Assembly: GCF_048564905.1 (NCBI RefSeq)
Contig: NC_133020.1
Span: 16,711,501 to 16,775,500, forward strand
Length of the DNA: 64,000 bases
From: Vicugna pacos
Lineage: Eukaryota; Chordata; Mammalia; Artiodactyla; Camelidae
Direction: 5' to 3'
Shown here: one piece after another, positions 23,513-44,989 of the stretch
How positions within the stretch are numbered: the stretch's first letter is position 1
Layout of the letters: the number at the start of each line of letters is the position of its first letter
The notes under the pieces: model-generated
What the model saw: only the letters and a program-made list of their open reading frames with translations
Told to the model about the DNA's origin: nothing
Database searches by the model: none
Program-made: the position numbers and the translations under genes

Positions 23513-24111
23513 TTTTTTTTTTAGCAAAAATCTTTATAGCAGGGCAGGATCTGGGTTTGTTTTTGTGGCCACAGCTGATGGGTCAGCCCTTGGTGCTGGA
23601 ACCCACGGGGCTTGAAGGTAGGATTGGCGGGGCTGTGCGGGAGTCCCCGGGACCTTGCCCAGACACTGGACGCCTGGCGGCCTGTGCCAGGACTGGAGGG
23701 CAGGACCATTCCAGCCCTGGGGGTGGAAAGCAAGGATCCACCCTTGGGGATCCAGCTCCAGACACGGTTGTCAGGACCCCTGCATCATCAGGAGAAACCG
23801 ACAACCTCAGCTGTTCTGTCTTCCCAGGTAGGAAGCTTCCTTCATCTTCCAGGTTGTCCTGAAAGGGGACAGGGGACAGAGGGGCTAGTTGGGGGCGACT
23901 CATGAGCAACCTGTTCAGCACAACTTGGCTGAAGGTGGCGTTGGTTGGTCTGGCCAGCTTGACAAAAGGCCTTCAGGAGATGTCCTGGCCTTGGGCTCTC
24001 TGCACTGAACTTTTTGGTCCTCGTTGTGGCAGATGACTCCCATGATGGCACCTATGGCTTAGCCAGGTTTGTATTTTGTTTGGTTGGTTTTGTTTTTTTG
24101 GTTGTTGTTCG

Positions 24112-24205
24112 TGTTTTTTTGTTAATGGAGGTACTGGGGATTGAACCCAGGACCCTGTGCATGCTGAGCACATGCTCTAGAGCTGAGCCATAACCACTCC
24201 CCTGT
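24112..24205 (-). mobile_element. Camelid SINE
   Basis: GGAGGTACTGGGGATTGAAC and GAGCCATAACCACTCCCC. Confidence 0.9.
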
Positions 24206-24704
24206 TTGCGTTTAACAAACATCGTCATTCCATTCTGAGAGCAACCTGTGAGGTGGGCAGCAGAGGGATCATTGTTCTCAGTTTTCAGGGAACAAGGTTT
24301 ATAGAAGTGAGGAGACCTGCCAACTGGATCAAGTTTAGCGCGGCAGAACCCTGCCTGAACTCAGAGTCCTAAAACTTCAGTTAATGTTTATTAGGTTGCA
24401 AAAAGAAGACTCTGAAATGCCTTGTTTAGAAACCAAAAGCAGTTTACCTGCTTGCCAAAGAAGGTCTGTGATGGAGTCCAGACTGTAGACTGCAGGCATC
24501 CCACACACCACCAGGGAACTGTGCGACTCCGTGGAGACAGCCAGTGGTCCTGAGCCACCAATCTCGTTGGAAGGAAGAACGTGGGAAACGCCAAAGATGG
24601 TCATGTTTTTCCTCTTCTCCAAAGGATGGAGAATCAGTTTGCTGACTAGTCAGTTTTTCAATCACGGTCTGACTTCTTCAGGAAACAGAGCAAGTGTTCC
24701 AGAG

Positions 24705-24890
24705 CACAAATTCTGGAGCTAGACTACATGGGTGCAAATCCTGACTCTACCGCTGTGATCTTAACCTTTCTGTGCCTCAGTTTCCCCATCTGTAGAAGGA
24801 GAGCTCAGTGATACTGAACCCTTGGGACTATTTTAAGATTAAATGAAGTTGGTGTTTAGAAAAGCCCTTGGCACGTGGGCTCCCATGTCA
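24705..24890 (+). mobile_element. MIR SINE
   Basis: CTGTGCCTCAGTTTCCCCAT and TTAAATGAAGTTGGTG are the classic MIR core and tail. Confidence 0.85.
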
Positions 24891-25107
24891 GTGTCAGTCA
24901 TTTTCCTTCAGTCAACAACAATTCTTATGCCTGGCCCGGTGCTGGGGATACAAAGGTGAGTAAGCCACGGTCCCTTCCCTCAGTGAGACTAGAGTCACTG
25001 CTTTAGTACTCAGCTTGTTTCTGCTTTGAATAACACCTTTTACCTCCTACAAAGGCATGTGATTTCTTGTTTTCCTTGGGGGTTTTATTTATTTTTCCTT
25101 TTTTTTT

Positions 25108-25214
25108 TCCACTGGTGGGGAGATAATTAGGTTCATTTATTCTTAGAGGAGGTACTGGGGATTGAACCCAGGACCTCATGCACTCTACCACTTGAGCTAT
25201 ACTCTTTCCCTTGG
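25108..25214 (-). mobile_element. Camelid SINE
   Basis: GAGGTACTGGGGATTGAACC with CACTCTACCACTTGAGCTAT; part of the anticodon-arm region is lost. Confidence 0.9.
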
Positions 25215-25556
25215 TTTCATTTTTGATTAAAGATAATGCTTTCATTTGCACAACAAATTGATCATGTTTCCTCCTGTTCAGGGACAGAGAGATCCTTAAT
25301 TTTGTACAGCTTGCCCCATAGCCTTCTGATAAGCACCTGTTCTGGTCAACTCAGTTTTCCATTTATATCTGAGTTCTTTTCTTCCCGGCCTCATTTCCAT
25401 TCTTGTCTCTCCTCTGTCCCCGGGAACAAATCACCTTTGCTTCTCTTAGCTATGGACTTTCTCCTCTGCTTACACATCCCAACAGAGAATACCCGTCATC
25501 ACTCTTGTCCTAACTCTGGCTGTTCAGCCCCTAGACATCTCTGAATTAATCCGGAT

Positions 25557-25860
25557 TTTTAAATGTTTTATTTTGGTGAAATTCACATAGCATGAAATTA
25601 ACCATTTTCGAGTATACAATTCGGTGACACTTAGTACACACATTGTTGTCCAAATACCACCTCTGTGTATTTCCAAAACCTTATCACCCCAGAAGAAAAC
25701 CCCGTATTCACTAAGCAGTCATTTCTATTCTCCACCGCCTGCCCCGCCTCCCACCTCCACCCCAGCACCTGAGAACCACCAATCTGCTCTCTGCTCCTCT
25801 GAATTTATCTATTCTGGATATTTCATGCACTATGTGGCCTTTTGTTTCTGCCATAACCGG
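25557..25860 (-). mobile_element. Old L1 3' UTR fragment
   Basis: GGTGAAATTCACATAGCATG, GTGACACTTAGTACACACAT and GAATTTATCTATTCTGGATA match the antisense 3' end of L1M-type elements. Confidence 0.75.
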
Positions 25861-25917
25861 AATTTTTAAGATTATCTGTATGGGACATAAGTTATCAGCT
25901 GCATAGCATATCCAAGA

Positions 25918-26265
25918 TAATTGTCTCAACAGAAAGAACTTCCTCACAGACACAGAAAACAAACTTATGGTTACGGGGGGGAGGGGTTGGGAAGGGATAA
26001 ACTGGGAGATTTGCAGATACAAACTAATATATATAAAATAACAACAAGTTATGAACAGGAAGTTCATATTGTAGAGCGCAGGGAACTGTATTCAATATCC
26101 TGTAGTAGCTTATGTTAAAAAGAATATGAAAATGAATATATGCCTGTTCATGTATGACTGAAGCATTGTGCGGTACATCAGAAACTGACACAACACAACA
26201 TTGTAAACTGACTATACTTCAATAAATGTATATATACACACACAACAACAACAAAAAAAAGAACT
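25918..26265 (+). mobile_element. L1 3' end, younger
   Basis: CAGGGAACTGTATTCAATAT, AAAGAATATGAAAATGAATA and GTAAACTGACTATACTTCAA; artiodactyl L1 3' UTR with an A-rich tail. Confidence 0.85.
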
Positions 26266-26269
26266 TCAA

Positions 26270-29110
26270 CATCACTTCTTTTTATGTTGTAGCGTATCTC
26301 CTTTAAGGAACCTGTGGCTGGAGGTCTGAAGTAACCAGGATGTGTGAGGCAGGGCCGTGATGAATAAATTAACCAGAGCTGAGTGAACTGAATGGGTCTC
26401 TAATTGTGCTGAGGAAATAGATTCTGCCTGTCCCCCTCTGGTAACAAAGCAAAGAGATCTTGGTGGTACTTTTAGTCAACGTGTAGATGGGATGGCGGGA
26501 TGGCAGAGGGGGAAAGACATGGGGGTCCCAAGGAGGGAGGAAACCAGGCTCACTCGCTCAGGAATTGGGGGCTGTTGATATCAAGTACCTGTTTCTCAAA
26601 TCTCTAAGATACTGAATTAGTTAAATCACAAAGAGGTATGAAAAAAAGAGGGGGCGGTATGATCAAATTGGTAGTGATGAAATAATTATTGTAGAAGAAA
26701 GTTGTATCAGCACAGACAACCAAGAGGTGAGGATCAAGGAGGAAGAATTTGCCAAGAGGGTGTCAGGACTTCCTCAGGAGGGTGACCTGATTCCCAGTAA
26801 CTGTTGGTGACTATTTAGACAGAAATAGAATGCAGAATGGCAAATCTACAGGAAACATTTTAAATCTGCAATTCTTACCTCAGAAACTGTCCCTAATCCA
26901 TCTTAGAGCTATTTTTTATCATGATTTCAGTCAATGAAATCACATCACTCCTTACATGACATCATTCCTTATATCACTGAGCAAACAAATACTCTGAAAT
27001 TTGGTCTCTGGCATGCAGATACCCATCAAGAGGAGAAAAAGACCTGCATCCTATTTGGAGCATTTCTAATGTCCCTTGGCACTTCAACTGCTTAATAAGC
27101 AAACAAACACACACATACACACAAATCTTTCAAAAGTATATAAAGTCACAGAATTTTAGAGCTCGGGAGAGACTTTAGAGTCCTTCTGAGGCAATGTTAA
27201 CTGACCACCTGCTTGGAATTAATGGGTGTTTGTCAAAAAGGCAAAGTCCTGGGCTGCACTCCAGAATTACTAAATCAAAATCTGTAGGGATTAAACACCA
27301 GAATATGCAATTTTATGCACTTACTCATACCGAAATGAGAACCTCAAAATTACTCACTCCCATTTTATTACTGACCAGAAAAACTTTGAACCATGGGAAC
27401 AGATAACCTTTTGATGAACACAATTTATATTTTTCAAATATATCAGCTGTTATATTTTATAAATACAGTTGTTCTTTATAGAACAACTTCCATTTACTAG
27501 GCCACATGCTGAATGACTTCTTTATTTTTAACAGCCTTAAGATAATTTTTCAACTCTCTGGACCTCAATGGTCACATCTTAAAATTCAGATAATAGTTCC
27601 CAGCTCTTAGACTTAAATGAAATAATATATGTGACATGCTTCGCACAGAACCGGACTGAAAGTATGTTCACAATAAAGGTTAGCGATTATTACCTTTATT
27701 TATTCAAATTCTATTTATGGAGGGACTAAAACGTGACAATAGGCAGTACACAAAGACAATCACTAGGAAGTGGTGAAGACAATTTAAGTCCTCCTGTGTT
27801 TGATTACAAAAACCTAACTTTTCCCTCTATCCTATACTTTGTCTTTTATGTGCACAATCGATGAAGCTTTAATTAATTTTCCTATCAAAAATAACTCTTT
27901 CTTTAGCCTTTTGACAAGCCCCAGGCTTTTGATTAATACTTATTTGTTCTCTCAACCTCTAAGTCCCAGGCAGCTGCACAGCAGAAGTTGAGTAATTCCT
28001 GTATTTGTGTAAAAGATCTGTCCCTCAACTTCTTCACACCCCAGAGAAATTCAGTAATATGGCTGACAGTCAACCGAGAAAAAACAAAAATTGGGAAATG
28101 CAGAAGTTGAGGCACCCAAAAGACCACACTTTAACCCACGCGGAAACATCTTTGGGCTCTTTTTCAAAAACAACAAGGTATCATATTGAACAATCTACCT
28201 GGTGTCCAAAAATAGCGGCCTGGGGAGTCATTGTCTGAGCATCTTGGCTCTGAGACGCAGGAATGTACATTCTGGAGAATCCCAGGGGGCCTTCTGGCCT
28301 CATGCACTGGCCATAATGAAACCCCACCTTATGCTTCCCATGATGAAGGTTAACAGTGGTGAAGTCCAGGTGTCCAAGCCTTAACTCAGCTACCAGGGGC
28401 ACAATTTCCAAGCCACATTGTTTCTGTTAAAAGTAAACCAACCAGGCTGTCCTGTGGTTTTCAACTTTTCAAGAGAAGCTGGTGAGGGGGAAAAGGTAGT
28501 CAGTAAGGAAAATAACTTTTTAAAATAACTGGAAAAAAAACCCCACTGAATTGTTTTTTTAATTCTGACTACTAACTCCAGATCTCCAGGAATGAAAAAT
28601 GCTATTGTCACTCTAAGAGATGTGCTTTTCTTTAACAGTAGAAAGGTGAGCAGGAAATACAGCTTTCTCAGAAATAGTTGTGTTCTTATGCTGAGTAAAT
28701 CATGCCTCTTTAGCAACTTTTTTTTGCAGCCATTATGCAAGTTATTTTGTTAGAAAGCTTTCCTTAAGAAGCTTATGAGAAATCTGAATAGCATCTCATT
28801 TTTGTCTGCCATCATTATTTGGTTAGGAGGCATCACTCAAACCAGAACAAGCCACTCATTGTTGCTGAAACTTAGGAAGCACGTCTTTAGAGTCCTGCCT
28901 TTGCTCATGCTGTTTCTGACACTCGGGGCAAAGATGAGAAATTGTATCGAGCACGTTCACATATTTCAGATACCCTGCTGTCACGCACGCACACAGTAAA
29001 GCTAAGGAGGTTCTTGGAATGACGCTATGGGGAAAGAATTCTTTCCCAACGCCATGCCTCTCATATGTAAAAGGTCTAGATCTAGGGCACAAGTTCATCT
29101 GCAAAGACTG
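26270..29110. other. Intergenic, no gene; a MIR inside
   Basis: AT-rich. A MIR-like piece lies at about 27490-27690 (GACCTCAATGGTCACATCTT). Nothing else is recognised. Confidence 0.5.
29030..29047. repeat. Perfect 18-bp palindrome
   Basis: GGGAAAGAATTCTTTCCC reads identically on both strands. It places two inverted GGGAAA cores about 2.75 kb upstream of the AICDA start. Confidence 0.95.
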
Positions 29111-29116
29111 TCCTCC

Positions 29117-29202
29117 GGGTGGGTGGCCATAGCTCAGTGGTAGAGTGCATGCTTAGCACTGGGTTCAGTCCCCAGTACCTCCATTTAAAAAAAAAAAAAG
29201 AC
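29117..29202 (+). mobile_element. Camelid SINE with internal deletion
   Basis: Head CATAGCTCAGTGGTAGAGTG is joined directly to CTGGGTTCAGTCCCCAGTAC; about 12 bp of the middle is missing. Confidence 0.85.
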
Positions 29203-30049
29203 TAGCCTCCAGAAATTCTCAGCTCCGAACACTTTATTAAAATTTTACCCATTTATCAAGGTCTCATCAAGCCCTAGGCCTATCGTGAAGCATCAGATGA
29301 TGGATTCTTCTGCCTCTGAACTCACGGCACTGAGCGGGCGGCATGTGTCCCGTTACTAAGAGTAGGAGACCACTGTTCGAGATACCTTCGCAAGAATTCT
29401 CTGTAGAGAATATGGAACTCAGTTTGTTTTTCCCATTAAATTGCGCTACAAAGAAGAGAAAAATAAGAAACGCTAAGAATCGGAAGCTATAATCCCAAAC
29501 CACCCATGTTACGCTGAAACTTCCCTGGAATCTGTGTTTTGCCTTTAACATGTACGTGATGCTCTACTGACTTGTGGGCCTGCCAGATGTGGGCTTACTC
29601 TCCAAACAGGGAAAATAAAAATTGCTATAATCTTCCATGTCGTGAGGAATTTTACTTTTTATATAAGGGTGCGAGAGGACAACAGGGAAAAGCTTTAAGT
29701 CTAGGGACTAGGGAAAACTAATGTGCATATTATAATATTCTACTCAAAATAATTTTCAGTAAAAACAGTTTCGCCCTAATCTTTGGAAAACCTTTGTGTT
29801 CTAGAATAGCATGACCTGTTGATCCTGTCGTTTTGACCCAGATTCAATCATAGCTCCAGATATGCCTAACCCATTCTGAGACACACAGGGCTAGGTGAAT
29901 GCTAAGATTCCTTCAACTTCAACTTCAACTGCTATGATTCTGTAATTTTAATTTTAGTCTTTTATTGACATTTAATTCTTTTATATTGTCATTTAGTTAA
30001 GCTCAGCCTCATGCTTTCTCATAATAAGCCTTCCAAAGAGAAATATAAA

Positions 30050-30780
30050 TTAGGGGAAGAGAAAAGGAAATGCCAGGGTGGTGGGATAGAGTTGAAATTA
30101 TAGATACGGGGACAAGGGAAAGCCTCAACTATGAGGGAGTATGTGAGCAAAGACGTGAAATAAACATGGGATGAAGCCATAACGATGTGCAGGGAAGAGG
30201 AACCCAGCAAGCGCAAAGCTCCAAGGCAGACGTGTGAGCAAGGAGAAAGCAAGGCAGGGCGGATGGTAGAGGGTCCCCCCAGCCCTTGTGAGGATGCTGG
30301 CTTACTGAGAGAATGAGGAGCCGTGGAGAGTTCTGCCCACACGTGACGTGATCTGAAATGTTTGGAAGGGATTGCTGTGTGGAGAAGAGACTGTAATTGA
30401 AGAAAGGTGGAAGCAGGAAGACCAGTTAGTTGAGAAGCTAAACGCAATGATCCGGGTTGCTCAGACTGTGAGGTGGTGAAACGTGATCAATGCCCGGATT
30501 GATTCTGCAAGTAGAGTCAGTAGGGTTTGCTAACGGACTGGGCGCGGGTTTAAAAGGAAGAGAGCAATCAGGGAGATGGCCAGGTTGAGCCCTGGGAAGA
30601 ATGCCATTGCCCCTGAGACAGGGAAGGTGGCGGGGTGTGGGGAGAGCAGGTGCTCCGTGTGAGCCATGTTTGAAAAGCCCGTGAGACATCCAGACGGAGG
30701 TGCAGAAACGGAAGGTGGACATACCTGCCCCAAGTTCGAGGGAGCACTCTGGACGAGGACTATGGATTTGGTGATCGTCG
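30050..30780 (+). repeat. Old interspersed repeat, family not assigned (copy 3)
   Basis: GGAAGACCAGTTAGTTGAGA and GTGAGACATCCAGACGGAGG; the best-preserved of four related copies in the window. Confidence 0.45.
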
Positions 30781-31734
30781 ATGTATAATCAGTATTCAGA
30801 GCCTTGAGCAGGAAGACAGCAGGGGCCCTCGCTGCTTTGCTGACTATTTGTATCCCCAGCTCCTAGCAGAGTCTCTGTCATCTGATAGGTATTAAATCTC
30901 CTTTGGATAAGTAAATAGAATGCAGACGGACTCGGGTAGGAGAGAGGAGCAGCACCTTCAATAGACCGGCTTGCACGAGGAAAGGAACTTAAAGCCTCTT
31001 GTTTGAAAAACTGAACCTGTTTTCCAAGTTCAATGCACTCATTTAGATGCTGATTCTGTCTGATGAAATAAACAATTTTTTTTTATGTTGGAGAGGCTGC
31101 TGCTTCTGAGTTCAAATTCATACGGCTTTTGTGGAAAAGATGGGTTTTAGGCAAAAATTACTTTCTGGTGTAATCATCTAGTCTTCAAAAATTTTTTTTG
31201 AAAAATAATAGGAGATTATTTAGGTGATGCTGCCATAGACAACAGGTGCCTGTGTGAGCCTAGCAATTTTTGGATTACAGTCAGGGAGAGAGAGAGAAAA
31301 AAAAAGAAAAAAAATCAGGTTTGGAAGGCAAAATTCCTACGTCCTCTACAACTGACTGAGCTGGCGTGCTCAGTCACAAAGCAGGAGCTGGTCTCCACTG
31401 AGGCTCAGAGATAACTGTGTAATTAAATGAGGGAAAAGATGCTTTTGGCTTACAGAACACAAGATGGTTTTTAAATAAGCATTATTATTACACTTTTAAA
31501 ATTAAAGATATTGTCTATTAGCATGAGCCCAAGTTACAAAGGGTCTACCCCTCCTGTCTCCTTGTCTTTATTACCAGAGGAACACAGACTGAATTTTTCC
31601 AGAAACAGCCCTAAAGGAACCTATACATTAAGCAGACCATTTTACCTATGGGATTCTGCCTCTGACAGCCCCGCCCATCTTCACTGGACCCAAACAGGAG
31701 GAAGGCTGCTGGGGTACCTGGTGGTGGTGATGCT

Positions 31735-31789
31735 CTTGGGGGAGGAGCCCAAGGGGTTAAGTTTAAATTTGAATGTGAGGGGCCAATGC

Positions 31790-31800
<11 letters not shown>
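31735..31800 (+). promoter_or_regulatory. AICDA: AICDA proximal promoter with HoxC4-Oct-like and GC/κB-like boxes
   Basis: ATTTGAAT at 31767-31774 matches the element I recall as the HoxC4-Oct site of the AICDA promoter. Just upstream, GGGGGAGGAGCCC (31738-31750) is Sp-like, in the position where mouse and human have Sp/NF-kB boxes. There is no clear TATA box; TTTAAA at 31762-31767 overlaps the octamer-like site. Placement about 110 bp before the ATG supports it. Confidence 0.55.
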
Positions 31801-40620
<8,820 letters not shown>

Positions 40621-40694
40621 GAAATCTTGGAGATTAAATGCCAAATGAAAATAATTCCAAAAGTGATTTTTTAAAAGTTAAAATTACAAAGTCA

Positions 40695-41825
40695 GTATGA
40701 TGGAATGGACTTCAGAGTCCTGTGCATCTGTGTTCAACCGACTTCTGACAAGGTGCCAGGAATATTCAGTGGGAGAAAGAACTCTTTTCAACAAAAGGTG
40801 CTGGGACAACTAGAAATTCATATGCAAAAGACTGAACATGGACCTCTACCACATGCCACATGCCACATGCAAAAATTAACTCAGTGTATCAAATATCTAA
40901 ATCTAAGAACTTCCCTAATTAGTACCTGCTTCAGTCTGCTTTTTGAAAGTCAGGAAAAGCCTAGCAAACTACTGCCTTTTTCTACAAACAAGAAACAGGG
41001 GTCCCAGAGGAGCTTTTGTACCCAGGAGGGCTCCTTTCAGTTCCCCCTTTTCTTTGATATTCCTCAATCCTGAGAGGACCGAGGGTGGGACAGAAAGGGA
41101 ATAAGCTTTGGACAGAGAGGTTAATCATAAACTCGGCAGGAGAACTTTCAAGGGGACTCAGTTTCAAATTCACAAAACAGGAAAAAAAATATATTAGCAA
41201 CTATTTTATCCAGTGAGTCTAGTATCTGGAATATATAAAAGACTCTTACTACTCATAACAAAAGACAACCTAACTTAAGAGTGACCAAAAGACTCAAAAA
41301 GACATTTCTTCAAGGAAGATTTACAAATGGCTAAAAAGCATATGAAAAGCTCGAAGTCCTTAAGTCCTTAGGGACATGCAAATCAAAGCCACAATGAGAT
41401 ATCACTTATACCTACTAAGGATGACCATAAACACACAAAAAAATAATAACTGTTGTTGTTAGTGAGAATGTGGAAAGATCAGAACATATATTGGCTGGTG
41501 GAAATGTAAAACGTGCAGCCGCTATGAAAAACAGTTTGTTTCTCCAAAGTTAACATGTTAATTACTGGCTGATACAACAATTCCACGCTTTGTTCTCTCT
41601 CTAAAAGAATTAACAATCTATGCTCAAACAAAAACTTGTGCATGAATATTCTTGCAGCATTATTTGTTTGTAGTAGCCCGAAAGGGCAAAGACCCAAATG
41701 TCCATCAGCTGACACAGGGATAAACAAATTCAGTACATTCATCCATCCAAAGAGCAATGAAGCACTGATCCATCCTACAGCATGGACGAACCTTGAAAGC
41801 ATGGTGCTAAGTGAAAGAAGCGTCT
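40695..41825 (+). mobile_element. L1 ORF2 3' part and 3' UTR, interrupted
   Basis: CAACAAAAGGTGCTGGGACA, GGAATATATAAAAGACTCTT and GTAGCCCGAAAGGGCAAAGA are L1 text. A foreign segment lies about 40910-41190, between the two L1 parts. Confidence 0.8.
40910..41190 (+). mobile_element. LTR-like fossil piece inserted in L1
   Basis: Non-L1 segment sharing GCTTTTGTACCCAGGAG and neighbouring AACAAGAA text with the element near 51770. Probably a solo piece of an old endogenous retrovirus LTR; broken, family unassigned. Confidence 0.4.
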
Positions 41826-41827
41826 CA

Positions 41828-42095
41828 TAAAAATGCACGGGGCCCGGACCCAGGCCAGAGCCGTCTCCACTGCCATTTGGGCTGCTGGCTCCCTGCTAGA
41901 GTGCTTTCTTTCCCCCCAGCGCTTTTCTTTCCTTCTCCTTCCTCCAGCATTTTCCTTCCTTTACCTCTTTTGAGAAATAAAAGCAGTTTTTGCTCTGTCC
42001 CTCTGCCTCAGCTATGAATTCTTTGCAGCCGGCACGCAAGGACCCACACTTTGGTGGACCTCCTAAGTTAGGGGTCTCACAATCCGCTAACATAG
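41828..42095 (+). mobile_element. LTR fossil (endogenous retrovirus type)
   Basis: AATAAAAGCAGTTTTTGCTC followed by a U5-like CT/CA stretch (TCCCTCTGCCTCAGC) and an end near GGGTCTCACA. No internal genes adjoin it, so it is a solo LTR or fragment; old. Confidence 0.45.
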
Positions 42096-42867
42096 ATAAA
42101 CAGACCTTTTCTTTACATCTCCATATACATAAACACATATACATACGCGGGTATGCTCAGCCAAACCCAAACTATCAGCTGTGGTTCTCTCCAGAGAAAA
42201 ACTGGGTGGGAATAGAGTGGGAGAAGGGGAACCGACACTTTCTACTCAGTTTACTTCTGCAAAACAGTGTAACTTGTAAATTTTTAATGATTAAAATTGA
42301 GGAAGAGAAAATACCGTTTCAAATCTAGGTCTCAGTATGAATTCATGATTTTTCTATTCTCCAGTGTTTACTTACAAATATACAGAATATTCCACTGCCT
42401 TAAGAAGAAGTTGAGAAGATTCTAGTAAAACAAGTCTAGCAGAGGATACAAGGGTCTTTGAGTCTCTAAACATTTTTCTTCTATTACCAATGATTTATAA
42501 AATGCTTTGAGAGCTGGACAATCTTCAGGAAAAAGAGTCGCTCAGTCGGGGTTTAACCAGAGAGAGAATCAGTAAGACGTACATATTACAGAAGTGACTC
42601 ACGTGGCTGCAGGGGTTGCACCAGGATCTGAAACCTGCAGTGCAGGCTGGCGGGGAGGGCAGGCAGGGTTCCAGGGCAGAGCTGCAGTCCGCTGGTGGGC
42701 TCTTCCAGGAAAGCGTCTCAGTTCTGTTCTTATATCCTTAGACTAATTGAATTAGGCCTACCCAGATTATGTAAAACACTTGCAAGGAATGGATTATTGA
42801 CTATAAACGTATCTACAAAATACTCCAGGACACCTGGATTCCTGCTTGATTGAATAACTAGCTTGGG

Positions 42868-42985
42868 CGGGAGGGTATAGCTCAGTGATAGAGCGCATGC
42901 CTAGCATGCCCGAGGTCCTGGGTTCAATCCCCAGTACCTCCATCAAATAGATAAACCTGATTAACATCTCCCCACCAAACAAGAA
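42868..42985 (+). mobile_element. Camelid SINE
   Basis: GGGTATAGCTCAGTGATAGA and GGTTCAATCCCCAGTACCTC; well preserved. Confidence 0.94.
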
Positions 42986-42999
42986 GAATAACTAGCCAA

Positions 43000-43930
43000 A
43001 ACTGACAAAAAAAAAAAATGTGTCACAGCATCTATATGTAAAAAGCAAAACAAAACAAACACATCATCACAGAAAATTAACGCTTTCGAGGGCACACTGC
43101 ATGCTTGTCATGGTACTAACTGCTTTGTCTACTTTAACTCACCCAGCCAACCTCATGGTGGATTTAAACTTACGTACCTGTGACTCTCAAAAAAGTCTCT
43201 ACACATTTAGCTGCAGATAACAGAGACCAACTCAAGTTACTCATTAAAAAAAGGGGGGGGGAGGTTATTTTATAGTCACATGTAGCAATAACTCGCTAGC
43301 GACTAAGGTTTCCAGTGACTGGCTACTTTTTGTCTTTTTCAGGGACCTCGTGGCCTGTGTGTCTTAAGGTCTCCTTTTTCCCATAAGGGTTCCCTCTGTT
43401 CACCTCCCTGATTAGCTGATTTCCTCTTCTTACTCAACGTTGCTGCACCCTAATACCTTAGCTTGCAGACAACCCATCACGGATGCTTCTGTCTTGTCTC
43501 CTTTTTACTCTTAATGCTTATGGCTAATTGGTAATTTTTTTTCAAATTCCCCAAAGAGGGACAGTTTAATTGCCCCAACTTATCTTTTGGGTCATTCAAA
43601 GTATGTTATTACTAAGGTGGTGTCAAGTGGGAAATAGAAATGAGAGGCCTGAAACACTTTATAAAGACAATTTGAAAGGGTGAATCACTAGGCTAGACTA
43701 GAGAGTGAATCAAAAGCAAACTGCAGGTTTCTACACTGACTAGAGCTTTGCTCCTTCAGAACAGTTGTACTTGAGAGGAATATACTGCACCTGAGCCCCT
43801 GGGTCTCACTAAATGACCCTCCCTTGGCTGATTGGCTGTCTCTCCTACACCTGGTCCCATACGCCAGGTGCGTGTGGTCAAAGACGGCTTCCTAAGCAGG
43901 ATATCCAGGAGGTTAATTTTTCTTTAATCT
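43000..43930. other. Intergenic, nothing recognised
   Basis: No coding signal or familiar repeat, apart from an A/G-rich run at 43240-43263. Confidence 0.4.
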
Positions 43931-43939
43931 TTTAAAATG

Positions 43940-44070
43940 TATTTATAACTTTATTTATTCATTCATTCATTCATTCATTCATTTAATGGAAGTACTGGGG
44001 ATTGAACCCAGGACTTTGTGGATGCTAAGCATGTGCTCACCACTGAGCAATACACACCCCACCCCCAGGA
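43940..44070 (-). mobile_element. Camelid SINE with (CATT)n in its tail
   Basis: GAAGTACTGGGGATTGAACC and CACCACTGAGCAATACACAC; the tail has expanded as ATTC repeats (43957-43984). Confidence 0.92.
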
Positions 44071-44089
44071 GCTTAATTTTTTTTTAAGT

Positions 44090-44250
44090 TTTAAATAATT
44101 TTAAAATTAAACCATTATGTACATAGAAAAAAATGCATGAATCCTAAGTGACAGTTTGAGAATGAATTTTCATGAATGTATGACAAACACCAAGCTCAAG
44201 AAGTAGAACATGACTAGCATTCCAAAAGCTTCCCTTTAAAAAGATAAATA
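44090..44250 (+). mobile_element. Old L1 3' UTR fragment
   Basis: ATGCATGAATCCTAAGTGAC and CACCAAGCTCAAGAAGTAGA resemble old L1 3' UTR text. Confidence 0.5.
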
Positions 44251-44989
44251 AATAAAATAAACAGGAAAAAAAAAAGGAAAAAACAAAAAAGCCACAAAAT
44301 CTCCCCTTACTCCTATCCCCAGCACTTTTGCTTAATTTAAATTAGTAGTGAAAAGTGGTAAGCATACACTTGGCCGAGAGAACAGCATGTTTGAAGACTG
44401 AGAGGTTTAAAGTAGCACAAGGTTTAAGGAGGTGCCACTAACGGTGGTGGGAGGGGAGGGTGGGTCAGGGGTGGTGATCACAAAAAACACTTTATTACGT
44501 TGAGGGGTTTAATTTTAAAACTGAAGGCTGTGGAGAATATCTGAAAGGGCTTTTTGAAAGAAGAAATTACTTGATCCAATTTTCCATTTAGAAACATTCT
44601 GGCAATAGTGTGGAGGAAGAATGAGAGGCGAGCCACTGGAGACTGGAAGGTTTCTCAAAATTGCATCCTGCAGAAAACGGATGCTGGCCCTTTAAGGCAG
44701 GGCTGGAGTCATGGAGAATGGAAGGAGTAGTGAATTCGAGGGAGCAGCACCTACCTTCTGCTAATTTGTTGTGGGAGAGGTTGCGACTGAGGGTGATGGA
44801 AGAAATTTTCACATATTGACGTATGGGGAAGTCATGCTGGCTTACACACGACTTCACTTTATGGTAAATAAAACTGCCTGTTCTGTGGCCTGTGAAGCAT
44901 GCGTTGAACATCTGCTTTAACCATTAAAGAAAAGAATGTGTTTAAAACTCAAAATGGGGTAACTGTGGTGCAGGCATCCCAAATGGAGC

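Larger units (their letters stand above)
18700..24100. other. MFAP5-AICDA intergenic region, first part
   Basis: No exon recognised. It holds short 5'-truncated L1 tails, T-rich tracts (21769-21805) and a GC-rich block at 23540-23960. Confidence 0.5.

Noticed and set aside
23557-23862. 101-codon frame in the GC-rich block as a gene
   Set aside because: Overlapping frames of similar length exist on both strands; explained by base composition.
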